Part shown: positions 17,001 through 25,886 of the stretch, piece after piece
How the letters are laid out: each line of letters starts with the position of its first letter
Position numbering within the stretch: the stretch's first letter is position 1
From: Amycolatopsis vastitatis
Lineage (GTDB): Bacteria > Actinomycetota > Actinomycetes > Mycobacteriales > Pseudonocardiaceae
DNA length: 64,000 bases
Assembly (NCBI RefSeq): GCF_002234595.1
Contig: NZ_NMUL01000067.1
Coordinates: 24,743-88,742 of the forward strand
Direction of reading: 5' to 3'
Made by a program: the position numbers and the translations under genes
The notes under the pieces: model-generated
Databases searched by the model: none
The model's input: the letters and a program-made list of their open reading frames with translations, nothing else
Told to the model about the DNA's origin: nothing

Positions 17001-20000
17001 CGGTCGAGGTCAGCTGCTGGTCCTTGACGTTCCAGGTCTCGCTGGTGGTCCGGCCGGTCGCATCCGTCGTGGACAGCGCCCGATCGGCGTCGTCATAGGC
17101 GACCTTGGAGTAAAACCCCGTGGCCGGGGACAGGCCGAGGACGTCGACGAAGGTCTGCCGGTTGGCCGGGTCGTAGCGGTACGCCCGGCCCGGATGCGGC
17201 TGACCGACGGCCGGTGGGGGCAAGGTGACACCGGTGACCTTCGGCTTGACCGCGGTGTCGTAACCGACTGACGTGATCAGGTCGCCCGCGTTGGCCTGAC
17301 GGTTGGCGGGGTCGGCGGCGATCCAGTCGTTGGCCAGGCTGTTGCGCGTCGCGCCGAGCAGGCCCTGGGCGTTGTAGCCGTAGTCGGTGATCTCCGAGCC
17401 CGGGTCCTCGATGCGCCCGAGTTGGAGCGATCCCGTTCCGAAGTACCAGAGGCGGGTTTCAGTGCCGTCCCAGTAAGTGATGCGGCACAGCATCTGCGAC
17501 GGCGGCAGCGCCGCGGCACCGGGCGGCGGGGTGACACCGCCGTAGCAGTCATCACCGGGACGGTTGTAGTGCAGCACGTGCGACCGTCCCGAGACCGGGT
17601 CCTTGATCTCCCGCAACCGCGACGGGGTCCCGTCGTATAGGTACTGCAACGTCGCCGGCTTCCGACTGTCCAGCACGCTGGTCTGAGTTTCCAGCTTGCC
17701 ATCGGCGCGGAAGACGTAGACCGCGCCACCTTCGTTGAGGGTGATCTTGCCGGCGGTGTCGAGGGCGATCGTGCCGTCCTCGTTGTCCGGGGCGGTGTAA
17801 CCGCCGGTGCTCTTCTTGGTCCAGGTGTGCTTGGCGCCGGTGGCGTCGGTCAGGACGATGTTCTGATCGGTGACCTTGGCCTCGGTATAGCTTGACCCGT
17901 CACCGTCCAGGTCGGCCGAGAGCGTCCAGCCCTGAGGCAGCACCGGCAGGTCCGAGGTGAACAGCCAGTCGGCGGGGACGATCTGCGGGGCGACGGTGGT
18001 GTTGTCGGTGGTGCGGACGAACAGCCGCATCTTCGCCGCCCCGGTCGCTTCGGCGTTCTCCACCTTGATCGGCACCCGCTGCCCAGCGGTCAGCGAGACG
18101 CCGGTCGCCTGGGTCCAGTTCAGGTCGCTGGCGGTGTTGACCTCGTAGACCTTGGCGCCGTTGATCCACACGGTGCCACCGTCGTCGTGCACCCCGGCGA
18201 ACTGGTAGGTCCCGGTCACCGGGGCCTGGAAGAAGCCTTCCCAGCGGGCGACGAACCAGTCCGCGGGCAACGCGGGCGCGAACGGCGAGTCGGTACCCCA
18301 GTCAACGTTGACCTGCGGCTCGGTCCGCACCAGCACCGGCTGCTGCGCGTCATTGACGATGCCGTTGTGCGACAGATCGACGAAGTAGGACGCCTTCAGC
18401 CCCTTGTTCTCCACCTGCTGCGAGTTGTAGGTGAAGCTCAGCCCGGCATTGCCGCCGACCGTGGTGAACGACGGTGTCTGCTCGCTGGTGGAGACGTTGC
18501 CGTTAGCCAGGTTGACGCTGACCAGTCCGGCGGTGTCCACCGGCGAGGGGCCGTGGTCGCCGATCCGCTGGTCGATCTTGAAGTGGCCGATCCAGGTCGG
18601 GGTGATCGTCGTCGTGCCGCTGTAGGTCATCGCCTGCCAGGTGTAGGCGACGCCGTCCTGCAGGACCCCCGCCGGAACGGTCCATGTCGGGGTGGTCAGG
18701 CAGCCGGACTCGACGACGACGCCGGACTTGGCGTCGGCACCGGTGGCGATGCGGAAGCAGTACTTGACCTGCTCACCGTCCGGGTCGGTGACAGGATTGA
18801 CTGCCAAGGTCGGGGTCGTCGACGTCGACACGGTGCCGTCCGCCGGGGCGACCAGTGTCGCGGCCGGGGCTGGGGATCCGGTGTCGACGGTGAGGGTGGC
18901 GTTGAGGTTCTTGTAGGTCCAGGTGCCGGGGTTCTCCGCCCCGATCATCATGAAGAAGACCGTGCCGTCGCGGGCGTTGACGCGGTCGCGGATGAACCCG
19001 GTCATGCCTTCGCCGACGAAGCTGCCCACGTCACCGACCAGTGCGCTGGTCATGTAGCCGCCGACGCCGTTGTAGTTGAACGCCGACGCGTGATACAGGT
19101 TCGCGTTCCACGTCTTCAGCGAGCCGACGACGCTGGTGTTGCGGGTCAGGTCCATCCGCGCGCCGACCACGGTCTTGCCGAACAACGGCGAGTAGTCCAT
19201 GTGGAAGACGCTGCGGTTGTAGGTGTCGCCGTTGGCCTGGCTGTTGCCGATCCGCAGACCGCACGCGTCACAGACGGTGCCGTCGGAGCGGTAGGCGTGC
19301 GACTCGGTGACGCCGTAGGTGAACGTCGGGTCGACGAACACGGGATAGACGCGCTTGGGGTCGCGCAACCAGTTCGGGTCGACCGCGACGGTCAGCCACC
19401 AGTCCGTACCGGCCTTGTCGAGGGTGTAGGTGCCTCCGGTCATCGCCGGGGCGGTGTCGCCGTGGCCTGCGGAGTCCCAGGTCTCGATCGGCGGCAGGAC
19501 GATCTTCGCCTCGCCGCTCTTGTCGGCCAGGGTGACGGCGCCGTTCTTCTCCAGCTTCGGCGTCAGGTCGCCGGTGGTGAGCTTGAAGCGCCACGACGAG
19601 CGGCCGTCGGCGGGCGGGCGCTTGAGCTTGATGGTCTCTTTCACCGCGCCCGGCGTGACCTCGTAGTCCAGGTCGGTCCCGGCCGCGACCTCCGGGTAGG
19701 TGACCGAATCACCCTTCACCGCGGCGGTCGCCGGGGCGGCCTGGTCGAGCGCCAGGCCCGCGGTGTGACCGCCGGATTCGACCTGCAGCACCGCGGCGTC
19801 GTTGGCCTTCGTGGCCAGTGACGGGCTCAGGGGGTGGTTGTCAGCGTCGGCGCGCTTGGTCGCCGGGTCGGTGGTCAGGGTGGTCTGGACCGGCTGCCAC
19901 TGGCCGTGCTCGTCCTGGACGTTCAGGGGCTGGTTCGACTGCCGCACCGAGTGCGTGCCGTCGGGGTTGACGTACTCGGTGACGAACATCGACCGTGACA

Positions 20001-20280
20001 CCGGCGTCGACCGCTGTGGGTCGAAGTGCGTTCCCGCGCCGCCGTCCAGCCGGCTCGACGCGGCGAAATCCGCCTTCGACGGCGCCTGCGGCGCGGCGGG
20101 AGCGGGCGCGGCCGAGGGCAGCAACCCGACGTCGCGCGGATCGATCGGCTTCGGCGCTTCAGCCAGGCGCGGCGGCGCCGCGATCGCTTCGGCGCTGCCG
20201 GCGAGCAGCGTCATCGTCAGCGCGAGCACGAGCGCTCTGCCCCAGCCGACAAGATGGACAGGACGCGACAACCGCAGCAC
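14047..20280 (-). CDS. Secreted RHS/YD-repeat polymorphic toxin with PA14 domains
   Basis: 2077 residues from the GTG at 20280, which is preceded by GGGGGAGGAA at good spacing; the longer upstream frame is not supported. Layout: signal peptide (ALVLALTMTLLAGSAEA); a region around 320-470 like DNRLRE-type wall-associated repeats (YPVFVDPTFTYG); a PA14-like domain from ~640; YD repeats; a second PA14-like domain (DYTLRLLANDGVRVWVDDQ); more YD repeats; the RHS core end (GRFLSVDPVEGGSANDYDYV, NATDLGGD). The ~170-residue tail after the core differs sharply: Arg/His-rich, a Gly-rich linker, a short acidic Cys-containing piece and a long hydrophobic hairpin (GFAGGAGAFIGTFVWDVGKYIW). It is also lower in GC. 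This fits an exchangeable toxin module acting on membranes (inference). Confidence 0.9.
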   Translation of the reverse strand: MLRLSRPVHLVGWGRALVLALTMTLLAGSAEAIAAPPRLAEAPKPIDPRDVGLLPSAAPAPAAPQAPSKADFAASSRLDGGAGTHFDPQRSTPVSRSMFVTEYVNPDGTHSVRQSNQPLNVQDEHGQWQPVQTTLTTDPATKRADADNHPLSPSLATKANDAAVLQVESGGHTAGLALDQAAPATAAVKGDSVTYPEVAAGTDLDYEVTPGAVKETIKLKRPPADGRSSWRFKLTTGDLTPKLEKNGAVTLADKSGEAKIVLPPIETWDSAGHGDTAPAMTGGTYTLDKAGTDWWLTVAVDPNWLRDPKRVYPVFVDPTFTYGVTESHAYRSDGTVCDACGLRIGNSQANGDTYNRSVFHMDYSPLFGKTVVGARMDLTRNTSVVGSLKTWNANLYHASAFNYNGVGGYMTSALVGDVGSFVGEGMTGFIRDRVNARDGTVFFMMIGAENPGTWTYKNLNATLTVDTGSPAPAATLVAPADGTVSTSTTPTLAVNPVTDPDGEQVKYCFRIATGADAKSGVVVESGCLTTPTWTVPAGVLQDGVAYTWQAMTYSGTTTITPTWIGHFKIDQRIGDHGPSPVDTAGLVSVNLANGNVSTSEQTPSFTTVGGNAGLSFTYNSQQVENKGLKASYFVDLSHNGIVNDAQQPVLVRTEPQVNVDWGTDSPFAPALPADWFVARWEGFFQAPVTGTYQFAGVHDDGGTVWINGAKVYEVNTASDLNWTQATGVSLTAGQRVPIKVENAEATGAAKMRLFVRTTDNTTVAPQIVPADWLFTSDLPVLPQGWTLSADLDGDGSSYTEAKVTDQNIVLTDATGAKHTWTKKSTGGYTAPDNEDGTIALDTAGKITLNEGGAVYVFRADGKLETQTSVLDSRKPATLQYLYDGTPSRLREIKDPVSGRSHVLHYNRPGDDCYGGVTPPPGAAALPPSQMLCRITYWDGTETRLWYFGTGSLQLGRIEDPGSEITDYGYNAQGLLGATRNSLANDWIAADPANRQANAGDLITSVGYDTAVKPKVTGVTLPPPAVGQPHPGRAYRYDPANRQTFVDVLGLSPATGFYSKVAYDDADRALSTTDATGRTTSETWNVKDQQLTSTDAAGRVSTTVYDYADRPTDTYGPAPASCFTGQTPTAACAATVPHTHTGYDEGLNGLSVSWYDNDQLSGAPKVYTTGLGTADGTFVKDWGSAAPTAGIPADHFSLRATGELVFPAAGDYTLRLLANDGVRVWVDDQLVIDDWINSTAKWRQGVVHADSAGQAKRIRVDYYEFDLSAQLELHWTTPSGTQQPVPGTQLRPHYGLKTSTATSESNGVPDKTGSAQYAQAGLDATYGLATSATAGAASGALTSKVGYEAAGTGYLRKVSKTMPSGATTTYSHYGDTEMRANPCVAGSPAVNQGGMPKSTISAAPAAGAARVDEQVYDASGRTVAKATSGDWICTTYDARGRVVAVKTPANPTEGERTVTTDYAVGGDPLTTAVADTAGTITSRMDLLGRTVSYTDVYGTKTDTTYDQVGRVASQKVTPPNPADPPQLTTPGYDDAGRILTTKLDTTVLATSKYDAAGELATVTYSNGSALSAIGKDPAGEVTSLTWTTSDSKSVVSQVSRTRAGTIIDEQLGGVDANPGGPNYVYDSVGRLTEAYVAGHHYTYDFASNAPAACPAGTQPNAGLNTNRVKLLDQTAAGTAETDSCYDGADRVLATTGANAVTGFGYDTHGNTTQFTSGGSTTYLGYDAADRHMTARTTGADPADVAYVRDATDRVTRRAAAQGDATTDVLYSFTGADDSPDFALGSDKRIQTRTISLPGGVLYTAKGSVGTAQPSWDVPTVRGDLCLSVDNSGHQIGALRTYTPFGEPLATDGTVDNDNVPDNQPGHMDYGWLGQHQRAYEHAGALSIVEMGARPYSPLLGRFLSVDPVEGGSANDYDYVAADPINATDLGGDRAKRRYHRSYHRSRQHARRHVRARHVVSRRAHHASSRRSVTRSRYAGGGGASGGGGGASGGGGFHQNDGFTEYGCARHDDDCVMGNFFGDASKNALITAAGGCAAAIWIAGVGCVAAGFAGGAGAFIGTFVWDVGKYIWDAWSYAK

Positions 20281-20619
20281 GGCCAGTTCCTCCCCCGGCG
20301 ACCCGGCATCCGCCGTGATCGCCCCCAATGGCCCGCGGAGCACGACTGCCGCCACGGGATGGTGCCGGGCACTTCGTGCATGTAATGCCCGATTTGCCCT
20401 GGTAGGCCGGGTATTTTCGTCCCGCGCCCGCAGCAAGCATCGGCAGAACCTCACGCCACCGTTACACCGTCGAGTGAGACGAATCACACAATTGCCAGTC
20501 GATGACCGATCCAGTAGAAGCGCTGATCACCGCCAGCCTGAAGGCGACGGCCCACCGGCTACGATCGCCGCCGGTCCTGCCGTCGCCGGACCACATACCG
20601 CCCCTTCGGCAGGAGACCG

Positions 20620-22272
20620 ATGCCCCAGCCCGCGCTCGACGCCCCGAACGTCACCGCACCGATCCCGCGCACAACCGCGAAGATCCGGCGACCTTCCGCG
20701 CCTCGGCTCGGCGTCGCGGCGCTGTGGGCCTTCGCCGCCGTTCCCGTTGCGCTGGCACTCCTGGCCGCGGTGCGTGCGCCGAAGATGCACGTGCTGCTCG
20801 ACTACTGGCACGTCTTCGCGAAGATCACCGACGACACCGGTCACCTGCTGCTCGGCCAGGTCTTCACCTACCACCTCGACCAGCCGTTCGTCGTGCCCTC
20901 GCTGCTGTTCTACGTCGACGCGGCCTGGTTCGGCGGCGACAACCGCGTCCTGACGGTCCTGACGATCGCCCTGCTTGCGGTCGCGGTGTTCGCACTGTGG
21001 ACGATGCTGCCGCGACACTTGAACCCGGCGACGCGGGCGGCGTTGACCGCGGCCATGTCCTGGCTGCTGTTCACCTCCCACGCCACCGAGCTGTGGCTGC
21101 AGAGCACGAACGGCATCAGCTGGGTTCCCGCGGTCACGTTCTGCACGATCGCGATCGCCTGTGCGCACCACGGTCGCCGGGCCGGCGCGTACGCGGCCGC
21201 GGTGCTGGGCTGCCTGAGTTTCGGCGCCGCGTTGCCGATCTGGTTCGTCATCGCCTTCATCGCCTGGCTGCGCAAGGAACCCCGGCTCCGCGTTGTCATC
21301 CCCGCAGCGGCCGGGCTCGTCATCCTCGCCGCATGGTGGCTGACCAAACCCGCAGGGACGCAGTCCGGGGCGACGGACGCCTTCGACCCGGACGGACGGC
21401 TGTCCGTCGTCGCCGCCGCGGTCGGTGGACTGTGGTCGGTGGACATCGCTGTTCTCGCGGTGATCGCCGGAAGCCTCACCATCGCCCTGCTCGCCCTGCT
21501 GTTGCGCCACACCGTCATCCATCGGCCGGCGGCGACCGAAGCGGGTTGGGCGGGGTTAGCCTGCTACGCCGTCGCTCTGGCGTTGATGCTCGCGCTCGGC
21601 CGGACGACGACGAACGTTCCCGGAGGTAACGTCGGGCTGATCAGCCGGTACGTCCTGGTCGCCGCGCTGGCCACCACCGCGCTGCTCGTCCTGACCACTG
21701 TGCACCGTCCACAGTGGCCGCAGCGGTATCTCGTCGTGGCGGCCGTCGCACTGTCCCTGGTCACCCACGCCGTTGGTGGCGGGAAGGCCGACGAAGTCCG
21801 TCGCAGCTACGCGCCGCTCAACCTGTCCGCGATCGCCCTGCGAGTCGACGCCCCCGCAGCGCTGGATGCCCTGCACATCCAGCGCGCCGCCGGCCCCGCG
21901 GCCCGCGCATTGGGCGCCTACCCGTTCAACGACAGCTTCACCCTCGGCTGTCACGGCCCCGAACTCGGCAGCCACCTCGACCTGACGACCGCACAACCGA
22001 CACCGGCCGGCGCCCTCGACGCCCCCGCCACCGACGCGGGCGACATCACCACTGGCTGGGCCGTCGTCAACGGCACCCGGCCGGACTGCATCCTCATCAC
22101 CGACCAGACCGGCACAGTCACCGGCGGCGGCATCACCGGCCTGCCCCTCACCCCCGGGCAAACCCCGAAAGCCGCGCCAGGAGCGACAGCCTGGCAGGCA
22201 ACGGCAGGCCCTACGAACGGACCGCTCACGATCCTCGCAGTCCAGGGCGGCCGTCTCTACCGCATCAGCTGA
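20620..22272 (+). CDS. Polytopic membrane protein with C-terminal exported domain
   Basis: 550 residues. The first ~390 hold about ten hydrophobic helices (AALWAFAAVPVALALLAAV, LTVLTIALLAVAVFALW, VVIPAAAGLVILAAWWL and others) in a pattern reminiscent of GT-C glycosyltransferases. The last ~160 residues are soluble, contain two Cys (LGCHGPE and PDCILI) and probably lie outside the membrane. An Asp pair in the first loop (LLDYWHVFAKITDDTGH) could be functional, but no catalytic motif can be proven. It is divergent from the RHS gene (gap ~340 bp) and lies within the same repeat-bounded segment. Function unknown. Confidence 0.75.
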   Translation: MPQPALDAPNVTAPIPRTTAKIRRPSAPRLGVAALWAFAAVPVALALLAAVRAPKMHVLLDYWHVFAKITDDTGHLLLGQVFTYHLDQPFVVPSLLFYVDAAWFGGDNRVLTVLTIALLAVAVFALWTMLPRHLNPATRAALTAAMSWLLFTSHATELWLQSTNGISWVPAVTFCTIAIACAHHGRRAGAYAAAVLGCLSFGAALPIWFVIAFIAWLRKEPRLRVVIPAAAGLVILAAWWLTKPAGTQSGATDAFDPDGRLSVVAAAVGGLWSVDIAVLAVIAGSLTIALLALLLRHTVIHRPAATEAGWAGLACYAVALALMLALGRTTTNVPGGNVGLISRYVLVAALATTALLVLTTVHRPQWPQRYLVVAAVALSLVTHAVGGGKADEVRRSYAPLNLSAIALRVDAPAALDALHIQRAAGPAARALGAYPFNDSFTLGCHGPELGSHLDLTTAQPTPAGALDAPATDAGDITTGWAVVNGTRPDCILITDQTGTVTGGGITGLPLTPGQTPKAAPGATAWQATAGPTNGPLTILAVQGGRLYRIS

Positions 22273-22373
22273 ATTCTCAGCCGCAGCGCCTGGATGGTCG
22301 CGGCGAGGCGCTGCGGAGCCGTGCACGACCTTGTTCTGCGCCGATAGTGCGGGTGTGCTCCCCTACCTTGGGG

Positions 22374-22674
22374 CCAGCCGTCACAGCAAACGGACAGCCG
22401 TCGATCACACCGCACGTCACGGCGGCTGGCCCCGACGCTTGCCGCGGCCAACCGCGCGACCCCATGAGCATGAACATGTCAGAGCTCTGACGCGGGATTA
22501 TTCACGCCCACTTCGACTCGAACCTGAAGCCTTCCGGTTAACTGGAGGTTCTAGACCCGGGTCGCCCTCAGTCGATCTAGCTGGGATGTTTGCATTCGCT
22601 CATGCCGTGATTCGGCGCCAATCGACGTCGATCGTCGCCGTTTATGGAGCATAAATGCTCCCTCGTTCGTGATC
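22374..22674. repeat. ~300-bp direct repeat, copy 2
   Basis: Second copy of the element at 13064-13374, same orientation, with a few substitutions and about 10 bases of length difference. It keeps the GGAGCA-TAAA-TGCTCC hairpin (22646-22661) and the MerR-type palindrome. The repeat-to-repeat distance is 9.3 kb. It follows the membrane protein gene by ~100 bp. Confidence 0.85.
22530..22548. promoter_or_regulatory. MerR-type promoter palindrome in repeat copy 2
   Basis: CCTTCCGGTTAACTGGAGG, again centred on GTTAAC and placed between CTGAAG and TTCTAG with 19-bp spacing. It differs from copy 1 at one position. Preservation of the dyad in both repeats suggests past or present selection on it. 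Confidence 0.5.
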
Positions 22675-22827
22675 CTGGAAGTGGACGGACGACCTACCGG
22701 GCAGCGGCCAGTGCGGCTACCGGCGGCTTACGCAGCAGCCGACCGCTCAGCGGCCGTCCTACAGAACCCGTCTTCGTTCGCCTCCCCTTGCGGCGACGCG
22801 CGGGAATCAGCCCGGTCAGAGCCTCGG

Positions 22828-23715
22828 TTACCGGGATGCCAAGACCCGGTGATGTCGTTCCGGAAGCCCGCCTGCCGATGATGGTGGAGCACGGCGGAGA
22901 CGGACGGTGGCGTCGAGGCCACCACCTGCAGCGCATTCGAGGGCGACGTCACCACCGGCTGCTCGCGCGAGCCGGGCGACGATCGTCAGGCCGAGGCCGC
23001 TGCCTTCGCCAGCGTGGGCATCGGCCGAGTTGCGCCTGAAGTGGTCACACGCGTGGCGCGCTGTTCGGCGGTCATCCCGGGTCTCTGATCGATGATGTGC
23101 AGCTCGACGTCGCCTTCGAGGCCGCGCGTGGAGGCGAGGGTGATCGTGGTGCCAGGCCCGGTGGCGCGCAGGTCGTTGGCGAGCAGGTTGTCGACGATCT
23201 GCTCCAGCCCACCCGGAACGGTGAGGACCTACCCGGCAGGACCGCCCTGCCGGGAGAGCCGAACGCGGTGTTCGGCAGCTGTGGCGCTTCAGGTCTCGAC
23301 GCGGTCGGCCAGTATCGCGTCGAGATCAGCGGGTTCGGGTGTTGTGGCGGCGTCGTCGAGGCCGGCCAGCGCGAGCAGGCCGGTAACCACCTATGTGAGG
23401 CGGTCGACCCCGCCCAGGGCGGTGTCGAGGCTGGGACGGGCGTCGGGACGCAGGTCGGGTTCGAGGTTCTCCAGGCGCAGCCGCAGGGCGGTGAGCGAGG
23501 GATTTGAGCTGGCGGCAGGCGTCGGCGGCGAACACGCGTTGGGTGCCAAGCAGGTGCTGCAGCCGGGTCGCCATCCGGGTGAAGCGTGCCGCGAGGCGGC
23601 GGAGTTTGGCCGGGCCGCGGTGGGCCGGTGAGGACGCCGTCGGCGAGCTGGGCGGTGGCTGGTCCAGCGATCGGATGGGGCGGGTGATCCAGCGGACGAT
23701 ACCGAACTCCGGCAG
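22828..23715 (-). pseudogene. Sensor histidine kinase, 5'-truncated and frameshifted
   Basis: Pieces of an OmpR-type sensor kinase can be read on the minus strand in changing frames. They are the HAMP start (WITRPIRSLD), linker (LRRLAARFTRMATRL), a damaged phospho-acceptor region (FAADACRQLKS, where His is expected after Ala-Ser), N-box area, HIIDQGPGMT-like box, and the G2 box EGSGLGLTIV near 22980-23010. The sensory part is absent: upstream reading passes directly into an IS256 transposase fragment at about 23715. Several indels make it non-functional. Confidence 0.75.
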
Positions 23716-24235
23716 GCCGGTCAGCCCGTCACACACGACCATGAGCACGTCGGCGAGACCGCGGTTCTTCAGCTCGGTCAGTACGTGCAGCCAGTACTTG
23801 GCGCCCTCGTCGCCGCCACCGGCCCACAACCGGAGGATTGTCGCGCCGGCCCTCGCAGCTCACCGCCAGCGGAACATGATCGGCCGGTTGGCGACCTGCC
23901 CGTCACGGATCTTGACGTTGAGCGCGTCGATGAAGATCACCGGATACACCGGATCGAGTGGCCGGTTCTGCCACTCGACCATGCCCTCGATGGCCCTTGT
24001 CGGTGATCGTGGAGATCGTCTGCCGGGACAACTCGGCCCCATAGACCTCGGCCAAGTGCGCAGAGATCTCCCCGGTCGTGACGCAGCCGCAGCGGACAGC
24101 GACCACGATCGTGAGCCGACCACCGACTGTCCGACCCGCGTCGGCTACGTCTCGATCCACTGCGCCGATGAGCTCGGCGACAGGCCGCGATATTACCCAC
24201 GAGTGAAGGATGAGGCATTCAACGCCGCGTCGGCC
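23716..24235 (-). mobile_element. IS256-family transposase remnant
   Basis: Fragments of the Mutator/IS256 DDE transposase are visible in shifting frames on the minus strand: VTTGEISAHLAEVYGAELS, QTISTITDKG, PLDPVYPVIFIDALNVKIRD, then GDEGAKYWLHVLTELKNRG and VLMVVCDGLTGLPE. Both ends are missing and no inverted repeats were seen. The fragment runs directly into the histidine-kinase remnant, so it probably marks an old insertion or deletion endpoint at the left edge of the defence island. Confidence 0.8.
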
Positions 24236-24293
24236 TGATCGCTTACCCTGGGTACCCTGCAGATCCGGACTGGCGAGGGGCGAGTAACTAGAT

Positions 24294-24758
24294 TTGAGAG
24301 TTCTCGGCGTTAACGCGGCGGGCGGCAAGCTGTGGCTCTGCCTGGTCGACGACAACGGTGTGCTAGAAACCGAACCGACTTACCTTGAGTTGCGCGACGG
24401 CCCCCATGCCGGGTACGCCATCGTGGCGTTCCGAGACGAGTGCGTTCACGCGCTGACGGCACTATCACCCAACCGGGTCGTGATCCTAGACATGGAACCG
24501 GGTAGGCGGGTACCGAAGGTTGCGGACATGCGGACTCGGTTTACCGCCGAGGCGCTCCTGGCATCTTGCGCAGTAGACGCCGAGGTAACTTGCGTTCGGC
24601 TCGCCCGCGCGACGCTCCGCTCCCGGCTGGGCCTCCCACGCAAGGGCGCGGTCGCCGACCACGTGGCCAGCGTCTTCGATACCCCAGTAGGGAAATACTG
24701 GACGAAGAAGCGGGATCTCGCCGCTGTGGCGGCACGCGCAGAGATCGTCGGAGAGTGA
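24294..24758 (+). CDS. RNase H-like/RuvC-like fold protein of unknown function
   Basis: 154 residues with a TTG start preceded by GAGGGGCGAG. The opening beta strands (VLGVNAAGGKLWLCLVDDNG) and the later strand VVILDMEP followed by a helix (RFTAEALLASCAVD) fit an RNase H-like fold, as in RuvC-like and DUF3010-type proteins. Two acidic strand ends are present but a full catalytic set cannot be confirmed. It is separated by only 3 bases from the kinase gene, so the two form an operon. It lies convergent to the pPIWI-RE operon inside the defence island. A role in nucleic-acid recognition is inferred from fold and position only. Confidence 0.7.
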   Translation: MRVLGVNAAGGKLWLCLVDDNGVLETEPTYLELRDGPHAGYAIVAFRDECVHALTALSPNRVVILDMEPGRRVPKVADMRTRFTAEALLASCAVDAEVTCVRLARATLRSRLGLPRKGAVADHVASVFDTPVGKYWTKKRDLAAVAARAEIVGE

Positions 24759-24761
24759 GAT

Positions 24762-25886
24762 ATGCCCATCGTCGGAGACCTACTTCAACGGCCCACCTAC
24801 GAGATCCTTCAAACAATCGGGGAGGGCAACGTTGGCATCTGCCGGCTTGCGAGGCACGACATCTTCGATCGTGACGTCGTACAGAAAACGATCTCCCTCC
24901 TCAGTGTGCCCGATGGGGTGGCCCGCGAGCCGCACCTGTTGAAGGAGGCCCGGCACAAGCATCTGATCGAGGTATGGGACGCCCAGTGGGAACCCGACCC
25001 CCAGTTCCGTGGTCTGGACGCCGTGACCTTCATCTGCGACTACTACCCCGGAGGGAGCGTCTACGACGCGCTCATGGACGGGCACAGGTTCGGCTTGGCC
25101 GATGCGATGAGGATCTGCGGCCAGGTGCTGGACGCCCTGGAGTACCTGCACCAGGATCGCGCGTATGTGCACAGGGACGTGAAACCCGGCAATGTCCTTC
25201 TCGATCAGTCACGGGAGAATGCAGTCATCGCTGACCTTGGGTCGGCTGGCAAAATCGATCCACGCACAGGCACAGCGCCGGATTACGGGGGCACGCCCTT
25301 GTACCTCGCCCCCGAGGCCAAGTCCACTGGGCACGTGACTCTCAGGTCTGATCTTTACTCGATCGGCGTTACAACGATCGAGATGCTCGCCGGCAGGTTC
25401 CCGTACGAGCAGATCCAGTTTTCCGAGGTTGACGCTCGCCTTGCCGCGGGGAAGCGCGCGATGACCGACCGGTGGTACACATTCCCGCCGCATGTGCCGC
25501 CCAACGTGAGGAAGTTTGTCAGTTCACTGGTGCGGGTGGAACCTGCCAGGCGGCCAGACACAGCACGCTCCGCGCTCCGCAAGCTGAACGGGCTGCAATA
25601 CGTTGACTGGCGACGTGTATCTGGGACAGAACTGCTCGGCGAATGGGTCGGCACCTGGCCGCCCACCAAGATTCCTGCGAGGCGCCGACACTACCGCGTC
25701 CAGGCGATCGAAGTGGCGCGTGGACGTCACGCCGGACGGGTACAGGTAACCGCCGAGTGGCAGAAGCCGGGCAGCCCTTGGCGAAGCATCCGCAGGCTAA
25801 GCAGCTACACGGACGCGGGGGACGCGAAGGCGCTGACCGAATTCTTCAGGCAGGTGGAGTCCCTTGCCCAGGCGGCACCAGCCTGA
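24762..25886 (+). CDS. Serine/threonine protein kinase, cytoplasmic
   Basis: 374 residues. The kinase domain (~1-270) has a Gly-rich loop (IGEGNVG), the ATP lysine in VVQKTISLL, the catalytic loop YVHRDVKPGNVLL, a DLG in place of DFG (IADLGSAG) and APE in LYLAPEAKS. All core catalytic residues are present. The last ~100 residues are a basic beta-rich domain (RRHYRVQAIEVARGRHAGRV) with no transmembrane helix, unlike Pkn-type sensor kinases. It forms an operon with the RNase H-like gene. Its 3' end overlaps the convergent gene at 25805 by 82 bases. Kinases next to nucleic-acid-processing genes occur in several phage-defence systems; such a role here is inference. Confidence 0.88.
   Translation: MPIVGDLLQRPTYEILQTIGEGNVGICRLARHDIFDRDVVQKTISLLSVPDGVAREPHLLKEARHKHLIEVWDAQWEPDPQFRGLDAVTFICDYYPGGSVYDALMDGHRFGLADAMRICGQVLDALEYLHQDRAYVHRDVKPGNVLLDQSRENAVIADLGSAGKIDPRTGTAPDYGGTPLYLAPEAKSTGHVTLRSDLYSIGVTTIEMLAGRFPYEQIQFSEVDARLAAGKRAMTDRWYTFPPHVPPNVRKFVSSLVRVEPARRPDTARSALRKLNGLQYVDWRRVSGTELLGEWVGTWPPTKIPARRRHYRVQAIEVARGRHAGRVQVTAEWQKPGSPWRSIRRLSSYTDAGDAKALTEFFRQVESLAQAAPA

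Noticed and set aside
18187..19821. 544-codon plus-strand frame opposite the RHS gene
   Set aside because: Composition is that of an antisense shadow (Gly/Val/Arg-rich, no domains) of clearly real RHS repeats.
23092..23631. Plus-strand frame across the histidine-kinase relic
   Set aside because: The minus strand carries recognisable kinase boxes; the plus frame has none.
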